From assembly GCA_022606425.2 (NCBI GenBank), contig JAHDVF020000237.1:744001-808000 (forward strand): DNA of 64,000 nt, in the 5' to 3' direction. Numbering within the stretch: the first letter of the stretch is position 1; each line of letters opens with the position of its first letter. The translations under genes and the position numbers were made by a program. Of this stretch, positions 22,201 through 34,200 are shown one piece after another. The notes beneath the pieces were generated by a model that saw nothing but the letters and a program-made list of their open reading frames with translations, had not been told where the DNA came from and searched no databases. Source of the stretch: Lepidostoma basale. Lineage: Eukaryota > Arthropoda > Insecta > Trichoptera > Lepidostomatidae.

Positions 22201-25200
22201 CATAGTACGCCATATATGTTGGTTCCCCAGGTGGCCACCTAGCCTCCGACCCAGGCACTCCGGTGTGGCCGTACCCTAAAAATCACCCCCATAGTAGAAA
22301 AGGCTTGGGAGCGTCATCTTTGGTGATATGGCCATGTGAGCAGGAGGGATGATGAACACATTTATTTATTAGTTTATACATGATACACAAATGAGACATT
22401 ACAAACGAAAAACATGTAGGCGACTCATTTGGACACAAAACGGTGTTACAAAGATAAGATAAAACAACATGAGACCAAAAAATCATACATATCAGAAGGA
22501 ATCCAAATATGTCGACGTCAGTGAGGCAGTACTCTTTCCAGAATTTGTAATATTTTTTTTATGAATACTGCCTCACTGACACTGAAAATGTCCAAATCCG
22601 AGATGATTAGATTCAGCGTCCGAATTGTTCATCCTACTGGCATCACCAAAGGCAGGTTGGTTCTGCACATCTTCCACAAGGCCCTGCAACTGGAAGATGG
22701 AAGGAGGGGACCGGGTTGGCCTCCCGCAATGTGGATGTCCACACTTAGGAATGACATGAGGACGCTGGGACTGGACAGCCATATTACTCAGTTTCCTGGA
22801 GGGGGTAGTGTAGCTTCCTCCACATTTATACAGCAAATCAAATACGCACATTGATTCTTCTGACTTTTAAAATAGCCGACCTTTAAAATTTTATTTATTT
22901 GTTCATTCCAAGTTTTCCTCGGTCTCCCATGACTTTCATAATTCCATTAACTCAGACATACTCCATTCACATTGTTACCGTATACTTTCTTAACCAAGAT
23001 AACCCTCAATGGTTTATTAAATATTAAAGCGTAAAGTTATTGCATTGTAGTGTGTAAAAACAGGTTTTTCTTCTAAATTATTAATGTTTTTTTCTATTTT
23101 TTCAGCATCACTTAACTTTTTCATTTGATGAAACAAAAGGATCGTACTTCGTAATAGACATGGGATCGCGTAATGGAACACTGTTGAATGGTAAAAGAAT
23201 GTCCCCTGCACAAAAAGAAAGTGAATCCATGGAGGTAAATATGACTTTTATATTTTTCTTCTTTTTCAGCCTTCTTCCCTTCACTGCTGGATATAGATAG
23301 ACCTCTTCAATTTATCTCCACTTGTTCCTGTCTTGCCCCTTCTGCATCCAGGTTGTTTCAGCTATTCGAGCAATGTCGTCAGTCCATATTTTAGGTGGCC
23401 TCCCGACACTCATTATCTTTATCCAAAGCCTCCATCGAAAGACCTATAAAAATAATAAATAACCAATCCACTATTATCTATTTGGTGATAAATATGTTTG
23501 TCACAAATAGAAGTTTATTTCTTAATTCTCTTTTTTTTTACAAAAATAGAACCAAAAATATGGCGAGATCTTTTTTGCTTTTCTTGCAGGTCGTTTGAAC
23601 GCAATTACTGAACACAATTTATTTTAGCTATTATATTAATTCTCATGACATGTGATAGGTAGCTAATCTATCGCCAGTTTATTGTCACGTGAATTCTACA
23701 CCAGACCAATGACAGTGTGACAATCACACTGCCATCGCCGGGAATCGAACCCGGGACCTTCGGTATGAAAATCAGAGCTCTTACCACTCTGCCACGAAGG
23801 TTGTTGTTAGTTTACCTTATGTAACGCAAACAAGTCGAAATGCACGAGCAGTGCTCGGGTTGGCATGATACGAACACTGCTCGTTCAAAAGCATTAAGTT
23901 GTTAACTAAGCGGCTAATGGTGTTAATAAATAAATAATTAACCATCAATCCATTTCACGGAAAATACAGGCAGAAAAGATAGACTGCCACATTGTTATTT
24001 TCTGACATACTGCATTGTCATGCGTGTCTTACGTGGATTATAATTTTTCCGACCTTCGCAAAGCTCAACATTTCAAATTAAATTGATTTCATTGTGGCAC
24101 GCTTTTCTCGGTCTACCTCAATTTAAATTCGCATCATTAACATATACGAGGTCTGTTCAAAAAGTATCGCGAATTTTATATTTTTTCAAAAAGTATTTAT
24201 TTATTCATGAATATCTATTTTGTCCCCTTCAAAGTAATTCCCCTCGGATATAATACATTTATGCCAACGTTTTTTCCAATCCTCGAAGCACTTAAAAAAA
24301 TCATTTTTTGTGATCTTGTTCAGCTCCTCCTTCGATGCCGTCTTTATCTCCTCAATCGTGGCGTAGCGTCGTCCTTTCATGGGCCTCTTCAGTTTTGGAA
24401 ACAGGAAAAAGTCACAGGGGGCCAGGTCTGGGGAATACGGTGGCTGCGGCACCATTACTGTGTTGTTTTTGGCCAAATATTCGCGCACAAGCAACGATGT
24501 GTGAGCAGGGGCGTTATCATGGTGCAAAAGCCAGTTTTTGTTCTTCCACAAATCCGGGCGTTTCTGGCGGATTGCTTCGCGCAAATTGCGCATAACTTGC
24601 AGGTAATATTCCTTATTGACCGTACTACCCTGTGGCAAGAACTCATGATGCACCACGCCCCTGCAATCGAAGAAAACTGTGAGCAAAACCTTCACGTTCG
24701 ACCGAACTTGGCGCGCTTTTTTTGGTCTTGGCTCATGCGGCAGCTTCCATTGGGATGATTGAGCTTTGGTTTCCACGTCATAACCATAAACCCATGATTC
24801 GTCACCAGTTATGACCCTCTGGAGCACATTTGGGTCGTCACGGACCGAGTCCAACATCTCCTGAGCAATGTTAACGCGATGCTGTTTTTGGTCGAAATTG
24901 AGCAATTTTGGCACGAATTTCGCGGCGACCCGACTCATGCCCAAATCATTGGTTAAAATCGAATGGCACGAGCCAATCGATATGTTTAGGTCCTCAGCAA
25001 CTTCTCTAACGGTGATTCGACGATTGGCTAATACTATTTTCTTCACTTTATCAATGTTTTCGTCTGTTGTTGGCGTGCTCGGGCGTCCGGCACGCTCTTC
25101 GTCGTTCATATCTTCTCGGCCCTCTGAGAACATTTTGTACCACCGATAAACGTTGCTTTGGTCCAAGGTAGCTTCACCATATGCCACAGTCAACATTCGA

Positions 25201-28200
25201 AATGCGTCCGCGCACTTTATTTTGTTTTTCACACAAAATTTGATACAGATTCTTTGATCCATTTTTTGGAATAGGCAAAAATCGAAGACGAGCCAAAAAC
25301 ACATCCAAGCAAAACAGCTGTCAAAAATTAACTAAACATTCAAAATGGCCGACCTTGTCAGCATAAGTAAGGGACATGAGTACCAACATAACGCTACAAA
25401 AAAATCAAAAATCAAATATACGTAGCCAGCGGAAATTCAAAATTCGCGATACTTTTTGAACAGACCTCGTACTTTCTTCATTCATTACTTCATGTGTCCA
25501 AACCATCCGAATTATCCTTTCATTATTTTGTTCATAAATGTTTTCATGGTTTGCATTTGACACCCTATAATATTTAGAATTTCTGCACATTCCTAAGAGA
25601 CCTCATTTTCTTTTCACTTATTGTAGTTTCATCCTTCTTTTGGTCATTTCATGCTTCACTTCAATGCGTAAGAATTTGTACAAGAACCATTGTTCACTGC
25701 CATCTTAGTTATTTATTGATTTTTGTTTGCAATGACAACTTTTATTGTACCATTTATTATACTTTGTTGCTTGCCCCAATGTTTATAAAACCTTCTAAAT
25801 ATATGTCTTCCTGTTATGTTAATGGTTAATAATTACTGTATCATATTGATTCAATTACTTTTTACATATGTTTTTTAGGTAGTCCATGGAAGCACTATCC
25901 AAATGGGTGCCGTGAAGCTATTGTGCCATATACATAAAGGAAATTTTACTTGTGGGCATTGTGAGCCGGGTCTTCTCATACAAGGTTTGATATTTACTAT
26001 TGCAATATTACCATTTACAATTACAATATTACCATTTACTATTACCATATTACAATACAATATCTGTTTACTATTAAATTACTATTTACTATTAAAGTAA
26101 CTTTTATTAAATACTGAAGATGTTTAAAAATAATAAACAGAGATTTGAATAGATTGGATTGTATCCAAATCAGCAATCTTTTTGTCGATTTTTCGTCTGA
26201 ACTTCTGACTATGTGACCAGCCCATTGCCATTTTAGAGTTGCTACACAGTGGATGATGCCAGTAACCTTTGTTTTTTCTCTCACAGTGTCATTTCTGACT
26301 CTGTTTCTTAGGCTTGTACCTAACATGTCTCTTTCGCTCTCTGTTTGTGTATTCATGTCACCCAAATTATCAAGAAATTTCATATTGACAACGCTTTCAT
26401 CATCAGCCCATATCCGTCCACTCTTTGACGTAGGCCTCCTCCATCTGCTTCCAAGTCTGTCGATTTTGGGCAACACGTATCCGCATCGCATCCATGACGC
26501 CTTAAATTAATCAAAAATTAAATATTAGACACTCTTTCAAACTGGCATGTTTAGTCTTCTCTCCGTGATGCAGCGATCCTACTTCCTCCCTTCTCTTCCT
26601 GGCCTTGTCCTCATAGCCTTGTGGGAGGTTTCGGGCTACGTATTTATTAATTTAGTGAATATTCCGAAAGAAAACAACTCTTATATTTGCAAAATATCGA
26701 AATTAAATGTTGCCACCTCTCTATGTGAGCATCTATTTAACTCATCTCTTCCCTATGTCTTTGTTCTAATAATTAATAATTAATCAAATATCAGATTGTC
26801 CTTTCACATTATTTGATATTCTATTTGTATAATATATTATTCTGTGGTGTTACTGTAAAGATGAAATGCCAAAAATTCGAACAATGAGTTATCTTTAAAT
26901 ATTTAAATATGTCACGTTTGCCCTTAGTGAGTTTCCAAAACTCACTTGAATACAATTTTATTTATTTAGAATTGTATGTGAACAAAAAACTATATTAAAA
27001 ATTTGTATTAAACATTAAACACAACGTTTACCGAATTATTTCTAAATTGAATGTCTGCCATTTTAAAACAACCTCTAAATTATGACAAACCATTTTTGTG
27101 TAAGTATACTGTGTAAGTAACACATTTATTGTTTTGGAAATTTGATAATGCCTTAGCAAGAAAAAACATGTCATTGCTATAAAATATGCATAATTAAACT
27201 TCAAGAAAACAGATGTTTTCATTTGTTTGAATTAAGGAATCATAACAGTTTTTGTACAAAATGTTACCATGATATAGCATCAAACTATCAGTATATTGAG
27301 ATCTGTATTAAAATGTATATTTTTACATCTTAGATGACCCCCCTCCACCCCCTAAAAGCTATCATCCCACCAACACTAAGAAGCAACACAAGTCCGAACT
27401 GCAGAGGCTGAAGGTCAAATACAAGATCAACACCTTCAAAGGGGGCGAGGTGAAAGATGAGGAACTGCTCCCCGAAGGCTATGAGGACAAGGCCAGGAAG
27501 AGAAGGGAGGAAGTAGGATCGCTGCATCACGGAGAAAAGACTAAACAAGCAAGTTTGAACGAGTAAGTCTAATTTTAATTTTTTGATCAATTTAAGGCGT
27601 CGCGGATGCGTGTTGCCCAGGATCGACACACATGGAAGCAGATGGAGGAGGTCTATGTCCAGGAGTGGACGGATATGGGCTGATGATGCAGGCGTTGTCA
27701 TTATGAAATTTCTTTATAATTGGGGTGACATGAATACACAAACAGAAAGCTAAAGAACCATATTAGGTACAAACCTAAGAAACAGAGTCAGAAACTATTC
27801 TGTGAGAGAAAAAACAAAGGTCACTCACATCATCCACTGTGTAGCAACTCTAAAATGGCGAAGGGCAGGTCACATAGTCAGAAGTTCAGACAAAAATTGA
27901 CAAAAAGACTGCTGACTTGGATACCATGGACGGCAAAGAAAAGTGCAAGGCGACTGCAAGTACGGTGGAAGGATAACTTGAACCGACACTTCGGCATAAC
28001 CTAGATGCAGTCTGCACAAGACAGAGTGGCGTGGAAGCAAATGGAGGAGTCCTTTGTCCAGGAGTGGACGGGAGTAGACTGAAGAAGAATTAGAAGAACA
28101 AAAACATAAATGGCATTTCTAAATAAAATCCCCAGTATATCATTATCCAAATCCTCTAATGTCAGCGAACTCTCTAATGTCATTTCGCCATCGATGGCCA

Positions 28201-31200
28201 TGCCATACCATGGCGCCAGTTGGGGGGAGTACGGCGGGTGCGGAAAGATGTCACATTCAAGCGATTTCAAGGTGTCTTTCACTGGTTTTGCTGTGTGAGG
28301 CGGCGCATTGTCGTTTAACAAAATCACTTTGCCATGTCTTCTAGCCCATTCTGGTCGTCTTTCGATCAATGCGTGGTTTAAATTAATCATTTGTTGGCGA
28401 TAGGGTTGTGCACTAACGGTTTCGCCGAGCTTCAAGAGTTCATAATACCGCTCTGGTCCCACCAGACACAAAGCATGGTCTTTTTGCCAAGTGATTTGAT
28501 GAAACCATGTTTCACATTTTCTAATCGATGAAGCGTGTTCACCATATGTTTCTACCAGCAAACGATGACTTTCCACAGCCTTTTTCTTTTGATTAAATAA
28601 GAAAAGCAATATTTGCCGCAAATGTTCTTTTCAGGCACAAAAGTCGACATGATCACTGAACGAAACAACACAGACGCTTTTGTTTATCAGACTCAACTTG
28701 TGTGTGTGTAGGTTAATGTCCGACGAACAAACTGACATAGTATCACATTCATACGCTGTGTACTGTTCGGTGGCGCCATATTTTAGTGAAACCGGAAAAG
28801 ACTTATGCATTCACCTGGTAAAGTGTGTTTGCAGAAACATATATCACAAATTGACTTGAATGTTTGAATAATGTTTAAACAGGATAATAAAAAAATGGAT
28901 ATTTTCAATTTGTCAATTTTATTTCAGAACAATAGCATCTACTAATAAAGGGTTCAAGATGCTGCAGAAGATGGGATGGGCATCTGGAGAAGGACTAGGA
29001 AAGAATGCAGCTGGGAAGCAAGAGCCGGTGAGTTCTATTAATTTTATAATATATTTATTATTTTACAAAAACCTGACCTTAACCTCCATATTGAATTGTG
29101 TGTGTATTAAAAGGATGTATCCGCATAAGGCAGATGATTGCATCCTAAGTAAAAATTAAAAAATGAATACTTTGATGCTTTGGACATATGAAACAAATGA
29201 ATGAATGGACTGATAGAGTCAGCAATGCAGATGTACTTCAGAGAACCAGAGACAATAGAGAGTTGTTATCTAGTGTGAAAATTAGAAAGGTCTCATATTT
29301 GGGTCATTTGCTAAGGGGATAAAAATACCACCTCCTTTGACTGATATTAATGGGTAAAGTAGAGGGACATCGAGGAGTTGGTAGGAGGCAGTTGTCCTGG
29401 CTGGGGAACATAAAAGATTGGAGAGGAACAGAACCTATTCCAAGTGGCACAGGACAAAGATGCCTTTGTTGACCCGACACGGCACCGGAAGAAGAAGAAT
29501 AATATATTATGTTTTGTTACTCGAAATCACCCCTTTTAGACTTTCGTACATGATACAGACAATTTATATTTGCGAATCTATTGTCCGTATTCCACCGCAG
29601 GGTAAGTATTGTGCAGAGCGTATCACGCCCGCTGTTATTGCATACTCATTACGTACCTATCGAGTGTTATTAGTGTTATTGTGCGCCGGACAGCGCGTCA
29701 CGATCACCGGAATGACAGCCGCCAATCGCCATTGCCCGCCATTACCGATTATGTAACGCGCATGCGCATGTAGGTGCATCAGGGTTCATGCACATTTTTT
29801 TACGAAACAAGAAATTTCATATATGGAATGCGCGAAAAGAAATGTGAACTTCGATTTTAGTTTCGTTCGCGCGCACGGACCGCATGACACATCTTATCTT
29901 ATTATTGTTGTAAAACTTTTTTGGAATTACATCGTTATTGTCACAACCCTGAATGCGTATACTGCCATTAAACTTGCGCGACAAATGACAACTACAGAGT
30001 GGAATAGAACGGAATAGAATAGAACGGGAAGGAATTCGAATTTCCCGCCTCCCAGAGGGCGAAACGAATCGAAAGAAATTACGTAATATTACATCTAAAA
30101 TGGGTAATGTTGGATGATCATAAAATACTGTATCTTTAAACCCGATGTTTAAAAAATTTGCGGTTTAAAGTTCCTTATTAATAATATCCTAATTATTATC
30201 TGAGAAGCATGTTTACAAGAGATGGAAAAATTGAGAAAGACATCAAAATAAGGGTCGGTGCTGGGAAAAAAATAAATTGCGCTCTCAAAGTCATCACTGC
30301 AAATAGAAATATATCCACTAAAGCAAAGACGGCAGTACATAATGGAGTTCTATTGCCAACGTAGAAGTGAAGCTTGGAGCTGGCAAAAGAAGGATGAAAG
30401 TAGGATAAATGCCGTTGAAATGAAATCACTGAGAAATTTCGTGCGTCAAAACGATATATGATAGAATACCGAATGACGAAATAAAGAAGAAATGTAAAGC
30501 AGATGACTGCATCATAAGTAAACTTTAAAAAGGATCCCTGAGATGGTTCGGACATATGGAACGAATAAACGAAGGAAAAATGATTAAAATGTTGTATACA
30601 AGCAGTGTGAGTGGAAATGGAAGCCGTGGAAGATCAAGGAAAGCATGGCGTGACCAAATCAATCAAATACTAAAAGGCGGCCACATTCGATGTCGGAAAA
30701 ATCGAAGAACGTGCATGTTACGATGTTTAAATGTAGATGAAACTAGAGAGGTATGTCAGGACAGAGCAGTATGGCGGTTAGTTAGTTAGTTTAAAGTTCC
30801 TTGGTATTTAAAATCTACAGCATTAAAACAAAACTTTTCGGCGCTACATCCCGGTGTAGGATTTGGCCTCCTCCACAACAGTCATGAACTGGCTCCTGTT
30901 CCTGGCCATCTCTCTCCGTTATCCAGGTCTTTCAAGTTTCCTCCAGTCCTCTTCCATGCAAACTGCCCACCTGTTTCTTGAACTGCCTCTTGATCTCTTT
31001 TCGTGTGTCACCCATCTGGACATAATCTTCGATGTTCTCTCCTCGGGCATTGTTTCCACATGGCCAATCCACCGTAGGCGTTAAGACTTACAGAATTTCA
31101 CTATGGTTTCCTGGACAATCAGTACTTCTAGCTCAAGATTTCTTTCGACTCTTTAAATCCATCCTCCAGTGTGGGTCAAAAAAATTTCCTCGGAATCTTC

Positions 31201-34200
31201 CTTTCAAATTTGGCTAGGTTGCTTTCTTCTTGGCTATCCGCGAAATCTGCAAAGTGTAAGATATCATAAGATGGGGCAAACAACGTAAAAGATACTGGAA
31301 TGTGCACGTGCAGATGATGGATCCCTCCAGAATCCCACACGTTATGGTGCATCAAATTACTGCTGGCTACTGTACCCCCGGAAGATCGCCAAAGAGATAG
31401 AGGGATAGCTGGGAATCAATCTCCCAAGAGAGGTCACCCTGACTACAGGAACAGACCAAAGGTCTAAAAAAAGAAGTGGTTTATGTAGTTTTCTTCTCTC
31501 TACGTTATGGACAATGTTTAGCTGTAGGTGACGACCGGTCTTATTATGGTTTTGTAAATCGGCAATTTGGTACATCTGCTGAATATCTTAAAACAAAAAC
31601 ACGGTTTGAAGAGTTTCAACGAGTTTGAAAGTAAGGACAGTCGGCGCATAACACTTTTCATAAATGTAAAGTTTAGAGTTAGTGTATTAAATTTATTCTA
31701 ATTATATGCGTATCCCTCTGAATAAACGTGGTAATTAGATAGATGTGAGGTAGCGAAATTAAATGTTAAATAATCATCAATGTAAAAAATAAGTAAACAG
31801 TATCGTACGTTTAAGAAATGAAATATCTTGCAAATATTTTCTTATCAACGTTAAATATTTAATCAAACGTACGCCGTAACTGTTTTATTTTGACAAGAAT
31901 GTTCGCCCAATTTGTCACTTTTCCCGCCCGAAACTAGTGAGTCCATCGGGCGGACGAATTTTGTATTGTTTTATCAATGAGGTTTTATCAACGAAACCAG
32001 GTGTGTTCTTATTAATCAAAATAACAGTTTTGAGCCGCATTATGAATATCATGTAACCGACAACAACCTCTACAGCTTCCCCCGCTTTCATGCACCGAGT
32101 CATATACGCCCGTTGATTCTTCCGACTTCATGAATACATAATAGTGTATTTTTTTTCTAAACAACATTTTATATAAAAATAAAAAGTAAAACAGCACCAG
32201 TATTTGAAATATTTTTTAAATGATTATTGAATTAATGACACAACAATAATGTGGTTTGTTCGGAGTGTGTGGCGCTCTCTCGCAACTTTCGCGCCCGCGG
32301 CTACCAGGAGCGCAGAAAATCATGCAGGTACTACGCGGTAAGCGATAATACGCGGTCTTTTCATTGCCTCGCGATACGGGCCTCGCGCGGAACAACAGTA
32401 ACTTAATAATTTCGCGGCACCTCACAATCAATCCACACGAACCGGATCATGTGTAAGTAGTGAAGGTCTTCATATTTTACATTGTGCCGATTTGTGTTGC
32501 GGAATGCGAGTCGCAAACGGTGGTTTTCGCGGCGTTTACCCGTTCGTTTTATGTTCTCCTGGTGGAAGGGATCGTCGCGCGCAGTCCGCCCAGATCTTCA
32601 AGGTGCTTTCGATCTTTGTTTGTTTATATTTTTTTCTTCTTTTTTACGCGAAACACGTTTTTTCCTCGTGTCCCATGCACTTTTGGTGTAGTGGATAAAA
32701 GCGCGGAGTACAAATTTCTCAAGTTTGCCGTCAACCGTATTATTTTAGTACTTATTTGAAGAAAACAAAAATGATGCTTCAAAATGCATAACTTGCGCCC
32801 TGCATCTTGACGTAGTTTTCAGTCATATAAGCTGCGCAAGACTTAAAACAAAATAGTCGAATCTTCCATTTAGAATCGGTCTCGATTCTATTAGAATCGC
32901 TATTTTCAATGCACCGAAGAAGAATTTCTGTGCTCTAAAATCTAATACGCAATTTCGCCGAAAGAATGCGATGGATGTGTACAATCAAAATGGGCGCTCT
33001 TTTCGAACGGACAAAAGACGATCGGAATGCCGGCGGAATCTCCGGAAAATGCTCGAGAGCAACGAAAAACGTCGCGGTACCAGGAGCACACGTCGGGCGA
33101 GGAGGTCGCAGTGGCCCGTCCGCCGCGCGCCTTTGTACTTTCCCGTTCTTTCGCCTTACTTTCCCGCGTTTTTTGACGGTACACTTTACACAGGTACACA
33201 CAAACACACGCAAACGCGCCGAGACTCGACACGCACACATATGCGAACGCAGACGGCAATTCTATTATCTCTTACTGATAATTTAATAAGCAAATTTACT
33301 TGTTTTTAATATCGAACATTTTGACACGTCCTATGACTCATCATACTAAGACAAAAAGTTAATGACACGATTTTTTTGATTTTTTTTTTTTACGTGAAAG
33401 CTTATTTTTTTTACAATTACCAATAGTACTAAATATAAAACAAGATTAGGGCATTTTGTAAAAGACACAAAAAAACTTTAATAATTGATAAATATTAGGT
33501 CCTTACATATGAAATTGGCGTTTTGTATGGGAGGAACATAAAGTTGATTTTTTTTTAAATATAATATATTTATTTAATCAAAGTATTTACCATTGCTATC
33601 TATGCACTTTTGCCATCTCATAGGTAGTTCATCGATCCCTTTACTAAAAAAAACCATTCGGACGGGAATCAATAAAATCTTTGAAGTCGGTTTGGACTGC
33701 CCCATCGGAGTTGAATTTTTTCCCTTGCAAGAAGTTATCCAAATTTCGAAAAAAATAGTAATCTGTTGGGGCAAGGTCCGGAGAGTACGGTGGATGTCTT
33801 AGACATTCCAATTGAAGCTCTTCTAATTTGGTAGCCGTCTGTTGTGCAGTGTGTGGTCTAGCGTTATCATGAAGCAGCAGTGGCCTAGAGCGATTAACCA
33901 GCGTCGGTTGTTTAGCAGCTAGCTTTTCCATCATGGTTTGCAGTTGCTGACAAAAGACATCTGCCGTAATCGTCTGGCCAGATTTAAGAAAGCTGTAGTG
34001 AACGACACCAGCACTAGTCCACCAAACGCTCACAAGTAACTTTTTTGGAGTCAATTTTCGCTTGGGGCATGGTTTGGCTGGTTCGGCAGCGTTCAGCCAT
34101 TGCGATGAGCGCTTCCGATTATCATACAGGATCCACTTTTCATCACAGGTAGTGATTCGATTCAAAATCCCTTCATTATTGTGCCGGTTGAGTAATGCAA

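Noticed and set aside
26547..26783. A 78-residue gene
   Set aside because: It is the antisense of the inverted AGGF1 exon 8 copy running into AT-rich intron.
32935..33309. Overlapping open frames of 101-112 codons on both strands
   Set aside because: Long frames on both strands are expected in CpG-rich DNA poor in stop codons. Arg/Cys-rich low-information peptides and no family resemblance.
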